Shown piece by piece: positions 19,654 to 29,292 of a DNA stretch of 64,000 nt. The stretch's first letter is position 1. Each line of letters opens with the position of its first letter. The notes under the pieces are model-generated. The model was not told the origin of the DNA. It saw only the letters and a list, made by a program, of their open reading frames with translations, and made no database searches. Both the position numbers and the translations under genes were made by a program. Origin of the DNA: Limnephilus marmoratus (taxonomy: Eukaryota > Arthropoda > Insecta > Trichoptera > Limnephilidae); NCBI GenBank assembly GCA_917880885.1, contig OU862928.1:6901721-6965720 (forward strand), given 5' to 3'.

Positions 19654-20592
19654 TCACGCCGTTTCCCCGCAGGGGTAGGCAGAGAGGACGGACCGCCAAA
19701 CAACTCGGTCTTGGCACACACTCCTTGCCTCGTTCACATTCATACATCTTCTCATACATGCTCTTCTATTATTCTGACTCTTGACATGGCCCGACTCAAC
19801 TATCTGATTCACTTGGTCGTGCCATGTCTTTCTCGGGCGTCCCCAACTTCTTCTACCATTCACATCTGCGTCATATATTCTCCTTGCACTCCTTTCCTCG
19901 TTCGCTCTACATGCCCAAACCATCGGAGCATTCCTTTCTTGATCTTACTCATTACGCTTACATCAGCCTTGCATTCTTTGCGGATTTCCACATTGTCACA
20001 CGATCATGCATGGTTTTACCACACATATGCCTCAGGGATCTCATTTTTACAGCATTCAGTCCACTTTCATCCTTCCTCTGCCAGTTCCATGCCTCACTGT
20101 CATACATCAGGGTAGGTACCAGTATTCCATTTTGGACGGCTAGTTTCGCGTCTTTGGACAGTTTTTTGTTGGAGCCAATGGCGTTCAGTCCTCCATTAAT
20201 AGAGTTACCTGCATTCACCCTCCTTTCAATATCTCTATCAGCCTTCTCATCTCTCGTAAACATACTTCCCATATAAACAAACTCATCCACCTGCCCCAAG
20301 TATTCATCTCCCACCAATATATTGCATACTGTTTTCGTACTCTCTCTTTCAAACACCATGACTTTAGACTTACTTGCATTCATCATTAACTCATTCTTCG
20401 TACATACTTTTTTCATCCTAGACACGAGAGACTGTAGATCTTCCATGCTGTTAGATATCAGCACCGCATCATCAGTATACAACAGGAAACATGCTTTCAG
20501 ATTACTCAGTTTCGCGCCCAATCCCATCTCTTTCAATTCTTGCTTACAATTATCCGTATAAACTTAGATTGAATAACCGCGGCGACATTACG
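19654..20592 (-). pseudogene. RTE-like LINE reverse transcriptase, 3' part (interrupted by LTR element)
   Basis: Minus strand from 20592: MSPRLFNLSLYG with two in-frame stops, then ACFLLYTDDAVLISNS (catalytic TDD), NASKSKVMVFERES, and VYMGSMFT with ALMYDSEAWNW-type C-terminal motifs to 19958. A frameshift leads to 19923-19654, with GRRSWGRPRKTWHDQVN and MNVNEARSVCQDRVVWRSV before a stop. The catalytic triplet is T-D-D, not Y/F-A-D-D. The upstream part of the same RT (GVKQGCV) lies at 25534-25562 beyond the LTR retrotransposon. It is a dead copy broken by stops, a frameshift and the insertion. Confidence 0.8.
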
Positions 20593-20756
20593 TGTGACGT
20601 ATGTGTATGAGGGTGACGGCATGAGAGCGAGATAGCGAGTATGGGAAGTATAAAAGGGATGTACCGCTATTGAGCGCTCTCTCCATATTAATCTGGCAAC
20701 CAATAAACATTGTAACATTAACAGATGTTATTACTACCCGATCCCAAGACATCACA
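20593..20756 (+). repeat. 5' LTR
   Basis: 164 bp, TG...CA ends, apparently identical to the 3' LTR. It contains the TATA-like GTATAAAAGGGAT (about 20650) and AATAAA (about 20703), plausible promoter and polyadenylation signals. Confidence 0.95.
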
Positions 20757-20758
20757 GT

Positions 20759-20774
20759 TGGCGCAGCTCGGTAG
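20759..20774 (+). other. primer binding site
   Basis: TGGCGCAGCTCGGTAG starts two bases after the LTR, as expected for a tRNA 3' end ending in CCA. The tRNA species was not assigned. Confidence 0.75.
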
Positions 20775-21151
20775 TTCGTAAATTTTTACGTAAATTGGAA
20801 GAATCTACGCGGTAGATTTCGGGATCTGACGGATTGTTGTCAGGATTGCAGGAAGCGATCGCAGGAAGCGATCGCATTAAGAAGAAATTGGAGGAGCCAC
20901 ACGCAATTATTCGCGTGTGTGGGACCGACAAATTACAAAATTATTGTCGTTCGGGTACACCGTGTAACGGGGTACAAAAGGACCGGATCAAGGATCGGGT
21001 CAAGGACTGGATCATCGTGTGGATTAGCCGGGAACCAGGACTTGGTTTCCGTCGCTGCAGTCTGGGAAGGAAGACCTCGGAGTAGGGATTGGATCCGCAG
21101 CTGTCGGGAGACGGAGCCAGACGGGGACGGTGATCTACAGCTCTGGGTGGC

Positions 21152-24100
21152 GTGCACGTGGAACGTGGAACGTGGACCTCGGAGTGTAGCCTTCTTGGAA
21201 GTGCTGAGATAAGTAGTCTTGATTATTTTGTTTCAGCTCTTCCCCCAATGGAGGGTGTTTGTAAGAATTTGGGGACGTTCTGTTACAGAACGGGAAACTG
21301 GTCATTGTTCAAGGAACGACTGGATCAGGCCCTCATTTTACATGATGACAAAGTGTTATCACAAGAACGCAAAAGAGCATTTTTGCTGAGTTGCCTCACC
21401 GAAGAAACTTTCTCTTTATTATGTGATCTATGTTTCCCTAAAAAGGTTTCTGTTTGTTCTTTTGATGATTTATGTAAATTATTTGATTCACATTGCAAAC
21501 CTATTCAAAATATTTTCGAGTCGCGTGAGTTATTTTATAAGTGTAAACAGCTAGCTAACGAATCTATTAAAGATTACGCTGGTAGGTTGAGAGGACTGAG
21601 TTTGACGTGCAATTTTGAATTGAGGCTGGAATCTTGTTTAAAAGACATATTCATTATTGGAATTTTCAATGAAAAATTGAAACATAAGTTGTTCGTTGAG
21701 GGGGTAAATACTTCTTTTTCGGAATGCATTCAGTTAGCAGCTTCATGGGAACATGTTGTTAATTTTAAGAAAGTTGATACGAATTTAAATGTTGTGCATA
21801 AGGATAGTAATGTTGTCCGTAAATCCAGGTCGGATAGTCCGATCAGATTTAAAAGTGCAGTGCGTAGTAAGACGCCAGTAAATATTGCATTAAAAAAATG
21901 TTTTTTGTGCGGAAAAACGAATCATTTGCAGAAAGATTGTTGGAAGAATATTTTTTGTAATCGGTGCAATAAATCGGGTCATCCTAGTAATGTGTGTAAA
22001 AACAGTAAAATTAATGTAGGTAATAAGAATAAACGATTAAATTCGGTTTTTATGTTGCATGACGGCACGGGGCCGGAACCGATATTCGTAGATCTCATTA
22101 TTGGTAACACTGTTCTGCGAGCGATTGTTGACACCGGCGCTGAGATTAATGCAATTCCATATGAAGTGTATTTAAAAGATTTTGTTTCTTGTAAATTGGA
22201 AAGATGCGATATTCAATTGTCAGGATATGACGGGAAACGGTTAAATATTGTAGGTAAAGTTAATTTAAGTGTGTTATTTTTAAATAAAAGTGTAGATACG
22301 CAGTTTATAATAATTAAAAACGGTAATTCTACGATTGTTGGTAGAAATTTTTTACAAGTTTTCGGTATCGGATTAAGTGGAATAAATTCGGTAAATACCA
22401 GTGAGACTAGTTGTGATAATCAATTAAATTTTCGTGATAGTTTAAAGAAAAAATATGCTCATGTGTTTTCAGAAAAATCGGGTAGGCTTATAGGTTATGA
22501 AGCTAACATCGAAGTTATTTCGGAGTTCAGGCCAAAGTTTGTGAATCCAAGATCGTTACCTTTTAGTTTACGTGGAAAGGTAGAGGAGGAATTAAATAAG
22601 ATGTTACGTGAAGATATAATTGAAAACGTAGAAATAAGTGATATGGCTAGTCCGATTGTTGTTGTAAAAAAGAAAGACGGTTCAATTAGAATTTGTACTG
22701 ATTTTAAAACCACATTAAACCCTATGTTAGCGAAGTTGAAATATCCATTGCCCCGTATAGAAGATTTAATTTCATCTTTAAATGGTGCGAAATTTTTTGC
22801 TAAAATAGATTTGCGTAATGCTTTTGGTCAGATTTCGTTGAACGAGAAGTCGAGGAAATTATGTGTGATAAGTACGCATGTAGGTTTATTCAGGTTTAAA
22901 GTGTTGCCTTTCGGTTTGACCACAAGCCCGGCTATATTTATGCAAGTTATTCAGGCGGTAGTAGGTAGACTTCGTAACGTTCGTATATTTCTAGATGATA
23001 TTTTGTTGTTTGGAAATTCTGAAGAGGAATTATTCTCTATTTGTGAATCTGTACTTAGCAAGTTAAGTGATTGTGGATTAACTATTAATGAAAATAAGTG
23101 TTCTTTTCTAGAAACTGAGATAGAATATTTAGGTTTTAAAATTTCGCGGAAAGGAGTTATGCCTTTAGAAAATAAAATCTGTGCGATTACTCAAATGGCA
23201 GTACCGAAAAATGTTTCAGAACTTAGGAGTTTACTTGGGGTTATTTCATATTATAGAGCTTTTGTTCATAATATTTCAGGTATTTTGTCTCCATTGTATA
23301 ACTTGTTAAAAAGGGGAGTAAAATATGTGTGGTCTGAGGAATGTAATATTGCGTTTGAGCGAGTTAAGAAACTGCTGACGTCAGATAATATTTTAGTGCA
23401 TTTTGATCCTAATTTACCAATTAAACTTATTTCAGACGCATCTGAAAAAGCGTTATCAGCGGTGATTTGCCATGTATATGATAATGGTTTAGAGAGACCT
23501 ATCGCATTTGCTAGCCGATTATTGTCAGAAACAGAATTAAAGTATTCTATTTTAGATAAGGAAGCGTGTGCTATAATTTTTGGGTTGAAGAAATTCTTTC
23601 AGTATTTATACGGCAATAAATTTGTTTTGGCTTGCGACAATAAATCGTTAGTACACATTTTGAACACGGATAAGCAAGTACCTATTTTGGCCGCTAACCG
23701 TCTGCAGAGGTACGCTCTAATACTCCAGACTTTTGACTATAGTATAGAGCATATTAAGTCAGGTGATAACAAAGCGGATTTCTTATCACGAATGCCGATT
23801 AATAATAAGGATAATTTAGTTGTGTGTAGCGACGATATTGATGCTAGCGATTATTTTTTAAATTATATTGATTCTTTAAACGTGAATACGGTTGAGTCAG
23901 AGTTTGTGAACATAATCGAGTCAGAAACAACATTAAATGCGGAAACGATGAAACAGTTTTCGATTAATGATGTAAATATAGCGAGCATTATTGAGTTCAC
24001 AGCAAATGGTTGGCCGGATAAAAAGTTCTTAAAGGATGATTTATTGAAATTCTGGTATTTTAGGGATAAATTATCGACTTATAATTCATGTTTATTTTAT

Positions 24101-24223
24101 AATAATAAATTTGTAGTTCCAAGGGAATTAAGGGAAATTATATTGAATTTTTTACATCAATCACATTTAGGCATTGTAAAATCGAAAAGTCTTGCTCGAA
24201 ATTATTTTTTTGGCTCGGAATGA
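21152..24223 (+). CDS. gag-pol polyprotein of Ty3-type element (gag, protease, RT, RNase H)
   Basis: The frame has 1023 codons. The second ATG (21248, residue 33) is the likelier start because the first 32 residues overlap leader sequence. Two CCHC zinc knuckles (CFLCGKTNHLQKDC near 250; CNRCNKSGHPSNVC near 269) mark the end of gag. The protease has DTGA near 327-330. The RT has YPLPRIEDLI, LPFGLTTSPAIF and FLDDILLFG (DD at 615-616). RNase H follows, with ISDAS near 761-764, LDKEACAI and ACDNKS. The frame ends at the start of the integrase zinc-binding segment (HQSHLG), at a run of seven T where a one-base shift restores the integrase frame. The polyprotein upstream appears functional in its motifs. 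Confidence 0.92.
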   Translation: MHVERGTWTSECSLLGSAEISSLDYFVSALPPMEGVCKNLGTFCYRTGNWSLFKERLDQALILHDDKVLSQERKRAFLLSCLTEETFSLLCDLCFPKKVSVCSFDDLCKLFDSHCKPIQNIFESRELFYKCKQLANESIKDYAGRLRGLSLTCNFELRLESCLKDIFIIGIFNEKLKHKLFVEGVNTSFSECIQLAASWEHVVNFKKVDTNLNVVHKDSNVVRKSRSDSPIRFKSAVRSKTPVNIALKKCFLCGKTNHLQKDCWKNIFCNRCNKSGHPSNVCKNSKINVGNKNKRLNSVFMLHDGTGPEPIFVDLIIGNTVLRAIVDTGAEINAIPYEVYLKDFVSCKLERCDIQLSGYDGKRLNIVGKVNLSVLFLNKSVDTQFIIIKNGNSTIVGRNFLQVFGIGLSGINSVNTSETSCDNQLNFRDSLKKKYAHVFSEKSGRLIGYEANIEVISEFRPKFVNPRSLPFSLRGKVEEELNKMLREDIIENVEISDMASPIVVVKKKDGSIRICTDFKTTLNPMLAKLKYPLPRIEDLISSLNGAKFFAKIDLRNAFGQISLNEKSRKLCVISTHVGLFRFKVLPFGLTTSPAIFMQVIQAVVGRLRNVRIFLDDILLFGNSEEELFSICESVLSKLSDCGLTINENKCSFLETEIEYLGFKISRKGVMPLENKICAITQMAVPKNVSELRSLLGVISYYRAFVHNISGILSPLYNLLKRGVKYVWSEECNIAFERVKKLLTSDNILVHFDPNLPIKLISDASEKALSAVICHVYDNGLERPIAFASRLLSETELKYSILDKEACAIIFGLKKFFQYLYGNKFVLACDNKSLVHILNTDKQVPILAANRLQRYALILQTFDYSIEHIKSGDNKADFLSRMPINNKDNLVVCSDDIDASDYFLNYIDSLNVNTVESEFVNIIESETTLNAETMKQFSINDVNIASIIEFTANGWPDKKFLKDDLLKFWYFRDKLSTYNSCLFYNNKFVVPRELREIILNFLHQSHLGIVKSKSLARNYFFGSE

Positions 24224-25257
24224 ACAATGATATAGAAGTAACTGTGAAACAGTGTGCTCGATGCATGGAATGTTTACCTACTCCATGTAAAGTTGAGTTG
24301 GCACCTTGGCCAATAAATGGTTTAATCTGGAGTAGATTGCATATTGACTTCATGGGACCGTTGTGAGGTCATAATTTTTTAATTATTGTTGATGCAACTA
24401 CAAAATGGATAGACTGTCATATTGTAAATAAGGTAGATTCGTTTTGTACAATAAAAGTTTTGAAAAGATTATTTTCTATGTTCGGAATCCCGGAACAAAT
24501 TGTAAGTGACAATGGTACAGCTTTCACATCGTCAGTTTTTAAGGAATTTTGTCATAATTATAATATAGAATCATTGACTTCAGCTGTACAGCATCCTGCT
24601 TCTAACGGTTTAGCTGAAAATGGGGTTAAAACAGTGAAGAATTTTTTAAAAAAAATTATGGTAAATAATAAATTTCCTACTGATTTTGAAGATAAACTTT
24701 TGACGTTTTTAGTTGATATTAGAAATACGCCTTCAATGTCTACGGGCATTGAGCCTAGTACATTAATGTTGGGTAGGAAGATTAGATCAATTTTTAATAC
24801 GATTATTCCAATAGTGGATAATGTTGAGAGTCAAGGTTTTAAAGGAATTGACAACACGGTTAAAAACAAAATGTTATTGAGCCAGCATAAACAGAAAAAG
24901 TATTATAGAGGAAGAAAATTTAAAAAGTACTTTGAGGTTGGTTCTAAAGTTTTAACCAGGGATTTAAGAAGCAATGATAATAAATGGATTTTAGGAAAAA
25001 TTTTTAAAAGATTGGGGAATAGGATTTATTTAGTTAAAATTATGTCTACGGGACAAATTTGGAAACGCCACCATGATCAGATTTCAGAGAGGAAGGTTAG
25101 GTGGGGGGAGTGTGACAGGTCTGATGATTTGCTGGACCTGGGTCCACTCTCGGATGTGGACATGACCAAATTTCCTAATTCCTCTAATTTTTGCAGGTCA
25201 CCTACACCATGGGAGGGGAGGTTACGCCCTCGAGGTCAACGCCCACGCTACACGTGA
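24212..25257 (+). pseudogene. integrase portion of the LTR element (frameshift and stop)
   Basis: The frame continues one base off gag-pol, with the CARC half of the HHCC zinc site near 24255. It is stopped by TGA at 24364-24366, then open from 24367 to 25257. DDE core residues are visible: Asp in VDATTKWID (about 24390), Asp in VSDNGTAF (about 24507) and Glu in NGLAENGVK (about 24614). The C-terminal part (FEVGSKVLTRDL; HHDQI) fits a Ty3 integrase tail. The frameshift at the T7 run could be biological or a sequencing error; the TGA is an additional lesion. With identical LTRs this suggests a defective copy mobilised in trans. Confidence 0.85.
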
Positions 25258-25352
25258 AGAACAAGAATAATTACATATACTATGGAATGGAAATATTTAG
25301 ATATTTTGTTTTGTATAAATTTGTGAATAAAGAAATGTATGTAATTAGGTTT

Positions 25353-25364
25353 TAAGTGTGGGGG
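25353..25364 (+). other. polypurine-like tract
   Basis: A G-rich run ending GTGTGGGGG directly abuts the 3' LTR, the position expected for the plus-strand primer. Confidence 0.6.
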
Positions 25365-25528
25365 TGTGACGTATGTGTATGAGGGTGACGGCATGAGAGC
25401 GAGATAGCGAGTATGGGAAGTATAAAAGGGATGTACCGCTATTGAGCGCTCTCTCCATATTAATCTGGCAACCAATAAACATTGTAACATTAACAGATGT
25501 TATTACTACCCGATCCCAAGACATCACA
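25365..25528 (+). repeat. 3' LTR
   Basis: 164 bp, TG...CA, no difference from the 5' LTR found by eye. Followed by the TTACG target duplication. Confidence 0.95.
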
Positions 25529-25533
25529 TTACG

Positions 25534-25575
25534 CAACCTTGTTTAACACCTTTTGTGATGTCAAACCACCCCATG
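25534..25575 (-). pseudogene. 5' continuation of the RTE-like LINE RT
   Basis: The minus strand reads FDITKGVKQGCV directly up to the LTR insertion. On the other side of the LTR element the reading continues MSPRLFNL at 20592-20569. This is the RT motif GVRQGC-x-MSP split by the insertion. Sequence upstream (above 25575) no longer matches RT. Confidence 0.8.
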
Positions 25576-25589
25576 AATTATTAATGACC

Positions 25590-25790
25590 TAATTTTATTG
25601 TTGTCAAATGAATTGTCAGTTTCAAATATACCATCATGAATTGTCAGTTGCCGCCGTAAATTGTCAGTTTCAAATATACCACCATGAATTGTCAGTTGCC
25701 GCCGTAAATTGTCAGTTTCAAATATACCACCATGAATTATCGGTTGCCATCGTAAATTGTCAGTTTCAATTACAGTGATATTCACGCATA
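25590..25790. repeat. ~58 bp tandem repeat, about three copies
   Basis: The unit contains GAATTGTCAGTTGCCGCCGT and AAATTGTCAGTTTCAAATAT. The minus frame 25561-25821 is open and encodes repeated ETDNLRRQLTIHGGIF, a by-product of a unit near a multiple of three. I see no evidence that it is a gene. Confidence 0.85.
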
Positions 25791-26151
25791 AAGATACGCC
25801 CACAAAGACGCTTTCATACATATTATATATTTATTTTGTCGTGGCTGGCAACAGCTTTGGAGATTGGAGGCTTGAACGCTTGTAAAGCTCCTTGAAATGT
25901 GGTAATAATATCCCGTCAAAGCCTCCAGTGTTTACCCGCGGCAAACTCGAAGCCGTTCGGTAAATATCATATCAGAAGGCTGTGACTCAATGCGTGAGGA
26001 TATTCTAAATAAAAAAGGGGGTGTTCAGTGCAGAAGGCTTTTACGCGTAACTTCACATAGGAGAGGATGTGAGCGGACAATTTGGGGATGCTGTGTGGGG
26101 GGTGTTTTTGGGGGGAAGCGAATCTGGGTCTTGAAGAGAGCACCAGAGACG

Positions 26152-26555
26152 GCCGGCGTAGTCCAGTGGTAAGGCTCTTGACTCGCACTCCGAAGGTCGC
26201 GGGATCGAATCCCGGTTTTATTTTATTAATTTGTGTTATTTCATATAATATAATATATACTATATTTGCAGCACGTTCCAGAGTGGAAGATACTCTCAGT
26301 ATCGCACTGGTGTAAGACCACCATTCAAAATTTAAACCTTGCTTGAAACGGCATTAGCCATAATATATTATAATATAGCCATGTTTGGCGACAAGATCTG
26401 AATAGCAGGTACTTCCCCATCTTCCTCTTCCCTATCTCCTTCCCATCCCCACTACCTTCAGCCTCACAAAATACTCCGATTGGGGATGCCATAGTCTCAC
26501 TGGCATCATACGGGAGCAGTTGGGACTCTTGTGCGGTATTCATATAAAAAAATAT
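26152..26555 (+). repeat. SINE-A, full-length copy
   Basis: The tRNA-like head has GTAGTCCAGTGGTAAGG and GGGATCGAATCCC. The body has GCACGTTCCAGAGTGGAAGA and TAAGACCACCATTCAAAAT. The tail is GGGATGCCATAGTCTCACTG, then GGGACTCTTGTGCGGTATTC and an A/T run. It gives the reference structure for the pieces at 1589, 3566, 4045, 47300 (minus) and 61017. The tail resembles the LINE 3' end at 8455-8580. Confidence 0.85.
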
Positions 26556-26569
26556 ATATGAAAAACATA

Positions 26570-26780
26570 ACGAGTCGTAGAAGCGTTCCGTTCTCATGTC
26601 ACAAATGTTAACTGTGTAAAAATGTTAGACACGCGTTTGGCGTATTTCTCGATTGTGCATAGGTTTCGAAGGGATCAATGACAATGCTAGTTCTTCGAAA
26701 CATCATCTTCCATTAAAATACCGGTAGAACAAGGATAGCATTCCCGCCAGACGTCTGTGTTCCAAATATTGTAATTAGGT
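26570..26780. repeat. repeat shared with 61295-61465, directly after a SINE-A in both places
   Basis: Shared blocks include AACGAGTCGTA, CATCTTCCATT and GGATAGCATTCCCGCC versus GGACAGCATTCCCACC. Both copies follow SINE-A sequence, so the SINE may be embedded in a larger repeat. Confidence 0.6.
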
Positions 26781-26939
26781 TAGGGGAATCCATCAAACGG
26801 GCCGCCCGTTTCTGCACAAAGTCAAAGGTTTTCAATTTCATGGATATTTTCGGTCTACGTAACAGAGGTCGCTGCCAAATTCAACATAAGGGGAATGAAG
26901 GCATGAAGTAGCTACTAATAGTTAAAAATCTATGGTTTT

Positions 26940-27065
26940 ATCTGTGGAATTTGCTCGACCACCATAACACGGGCAAGTGCCTAGCATTGTGGTCGAAAAA
27001 TCCACAAATTATGTAACCATCAATACAATGATTAAATAAAATTTTAAAAAAACGAGTGTGCTTTA
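26940..27065 (+). repeat. LINE 3' end with conserved hairpin
   Basis: CGACCACCA...TGTGGTCG forms a stem at 26956-26995 around a loop with AACACGGGCAAGTGCCTAG. It is followed by a short AT-rich tail with AATAAAAT. The same 3' end is found on the minus strand at 28765-28870 and 52130-52225. Confidence 0.7.
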
Positions 27066-27113
27066 AACCACAAGACTGAAGTAAAACTTCTTTAGCTCCA
27101 TGATGACCTGGTC

Positions 27114-28364
27114 ATGGATGTTACTCCTGAAATGATTGAAAGCGCAATTAAGCAAACCGCCCACGGTAAAAGTCCAGGGCACGACGCCATTGGTATTGAG
27201 CACGTAAGATACGCAGGAAATCAAATTCATGTTATTCTAGCCGCCCTGTACTCAAGCCTCTTAAGACACGCACATATGCCGATGGACATGAGCCAAACTA
27301 TTATCGTACCAATCCTGAAATCCAATCAGCTGGATGCTTCGATATTAGGAAATTACCGACCGATTTCCTTGGCGACAATGCTTTCAAGACTATTTGAAAA
27401 AATCTTATTCGCTCTAGTCAAAGAAAAACTATTTACCCTGGACAACCAATTCGGCTTCAAGAGCGCCTCATCAACCGATATGGCCATTTATGGGGTAAAA
27501 CAAACAATAGCCTACTACAAAAAAAGAAAAACCACCGTTTATGGGTGTTTTCTGGACCTAAGCAAGGCCTTTGATCGGGTTTCACATCAATTATTATGGG
27601 AAAAACTCATAAAACGAGATGTTCCAGCAGCAGTGGTCAATATGCTGGCTATTTGGTACGGAGAACAGGAAAATCACATACAATGGGCAGGAGCTTCTTC
27701 AAGGCCTTTATTTCTTAAAAGCGGAGTCAGGCAAGGGGGAAATATGTCTCCAACACTATTTAATGTGTACATTAACGACCTCTTACAAGAGTTGAACGAT
27801 ACACGAATCGGTTGTCATATTTGCGGACAAGGCAGTAATAACATTAATTACGCGGATGACATGGTGCTGCTTGCACCTTCGATTAAAGCGATGAGACGAC
27901 TTGTGCAAATATGCGAAGAGTACGCAAACCCTCATAACTTGTTGTACAATTCTAAAAAGTCGGTCATCGTCGCTTTCAAACACAACAAGGAGCCATTAAA
28001 TATTCCTCCAATATATCTAGAAGGAAACGAACTGCTTGTGGCCTCACAGGTTAAGTATCTGGGACATATCCTAACCGAAGACATGAAGGATATAGAAGAT
28101 ATGGAACGACAAAGAAGAGCAATTAACATTCGGGCGGGAATGCTCTCAAGGCGGTTCTACCACTGTAGCGACGACGTCAGAAAATTACTCTTCAAGACAT
28201 ACTGCACTGCCCTGTATACGTCTGAACTGTGGACGCAATACCCAGTAGCGCAATGGGACAAACTGAGGGTGTGCTACAACAATGCGTACAGGCAACTTAT
28301 GCAACTACCGAGGTTCTGCAACGCCTCCACGATGTTCACCGAAGGGAGGGTGCACTCTGGGTAG
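27114..28364 (+). CDS. LINE reverse transcriptase fragment, long open frame
   Basis: 416 residues are open, but the element is 5'-truncated: there is no endonuclease domain and an in-frame TAG lies just upstream of the first ATG. The RT starts at GKSPGHDAIGIEHVRYAG (residues 19-36), then NYRPISLATMLSRLFEKIL, YGCFLDLSKAFDRVSHQLL, GVRQGGNMSPTLFNVYINDL and INYADDMVLLAPS (catalytic YADD). YLGHILTEDM belongs to the thumb region. The frame is cut off after RFCNASTMFTEGRV at about 28360, and no C-terminal extension is recognisable. It probably belongs to a CR1/L2-type LINE. It is a fragment unlikely to function alone. Confidence 0.85.
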   Translation: MDVTPEMIESAIKQTAHGKSPGHDAIGIEHVRYAGNQIHVILAALYSSLLRHAHMPMDMSQTIIVPILKSNQLDASILGNYRPISLATMLSRLFEKILFALVKEKLFTLDNQFGFKSASSTDMAIYGVKQTIAYYKKRKTTVYGCFLDLSKAFDRVSHQLLWEKLIKRDVPAAVVNMLAIWYGEQENHIQWAGASSRPLFLKSGVRQGGNMSPTLFNVYINDLLQELNDTRIGCHICGQGSNNINYADDMVLLAPSIKAMRRLVQICEEYANPHNLLYNSKKSVIVAFKHNKEPLNIPPIYLEGNELLVASQVKYLGHILTEDMKDIEDMERQRRAINIRAGMLSRRFYHCSDDVRKLLFKTYCTALYTSELWTQYPVAQWDKLRVCYNNAYRQLMQLPRFCNASTMFTEGRVHSG

Positions 28365-28435
28365 GAGTGAATTCTTTTTTTTCACTGGACGGTAATGTAA
28401 GAGTCAAAATTTGGTGCCTTTTAGGTTTAATTTAA

Positions 28436-28760
28436 GCCATGTAAAATATTATTAATTTTTTTTTAGGGTAACTGCCTCCGCAATGGCATTGAATTTACGA
28501 AAATAGTCGGTTTTTCACTCTAATTGGAAGTCATGTTTATGTACGATATTTTTGAATAAACGTACTAATTTTTATCAAGAAAGTTTGCTTGGTATAAATA
28601 TAAATTCGACACAAAATAAAAAGAAGTTCGAATTTGTGTTTTATAATTTAAATAAAGGGGAGAGAGGAAGCGCGGGAGGTGATACTTAGCTTGCTTGCTC
28701 TATTTGTTCGAATCTCGGATCAGTCGCACGCTCGTTTATCGTTAAAATTACGTTCAATAT
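28436..28760. other. AT-rich spacer
   Basis: I see no gene and no repeat with a clear partner in the window. Confidence 0.4.
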
Positions 28761-28764
28761 ATAT

Positions 28765-29260
28765 ATTTTTTTTTTTTTTAAGTTTCTTTATTCTTTAAAT
28801 GGTTCGTTACATAAATTGGGGATTTTTCGACCACCATACTAGGCACATGCCCGTGTTGTGGTGGTCGATTTTCATATTTAGTATATTAACAGAAGCAAAT
28901 ATAAAGAAATGTGCGAGAATGTAAAAAATAAAATAAAAATATACATATTTTATAAAATAATATTAAAGATATTTAAAGAATACAAATGAATATAAAAGAA
29001 TGTAAATGACTAAAGAGTATGGAAACAATAAATGACTATAGAGTATAAAAGAGTATGGAAGAATATAGTTGAATATAAAAATAATATAAAAAGTATAGAA
29101 CATAGAAAGCAATACATGAAAGAATATAAAAATGAAATAATTATAAAATATATAAAGTCTAAGTAAGTACTTTATAGAGTATGAAAATAAGAAAAGATAA
29201 CGATTATAATGAAAATCTGTGTGTACGTGGTTATATTGGTAGGTACATTATTACAAACCA
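28765..29260 (-). repeat. LINE 3' end, minus strand, with long A/T-rich UTR
   Basis: The 3' hairpin (28828-28867: CGACCACCA stem, CACGGGCATGTGCCTAG loop on the minus strand) is followed by a T/A-rich tail at 28770. The upstream ~380 bp is low-complexity sequence built from variants of GAATATAAAA and contains no RT coding sequence. Same family as 52130-52860. Confidence 0.7.
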
Positions 29261-29292
29261 ATTTTTGAACAAATAAATTTTGGAATAAATTT

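Larger units (their letters stand above)
20593..25528 (+). mobile_element. Ty3-type LTR retrotransposon, recent insertion, defective
   Basis: Two 164 bp LTRs (20593-20756 and 25365-25528) appear identical by eye, start TGTGACGT and end ACATCACA. They are flanked by the 5 bp duplication TTACG (20588-20592, 25529-25533). A primer binding site TGGCGCAGCTCGGTAG lies at 20759 and a G-rich purine tract ending GTGTGGGGG precedes the 3' LTR. A single gag-pol frame (21152 or 21248 to 24223) is followed by a frameshifted, stop-containing integrase. No env is seen. It sits inside an RTE-like LINE. Confidence 0.95.

Noticed and set aside
19711..20276. Plus-strand frames of 134 and 150 codons
   Set aside because: Antisense to the RTE-like RT tail, where the motifs are on the minus strand.
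24138..24353. 71-codon minus frame
   Set aside because: Antisense shadow of the integrase region.
25561..25821. 86-codon minus frame with repeated ETDNLRRQLTIHGG units
   Set aside because: Encoded by a ~58 bp minisatellite; openness follows from the repeat unit, and no conserved family is recognised.
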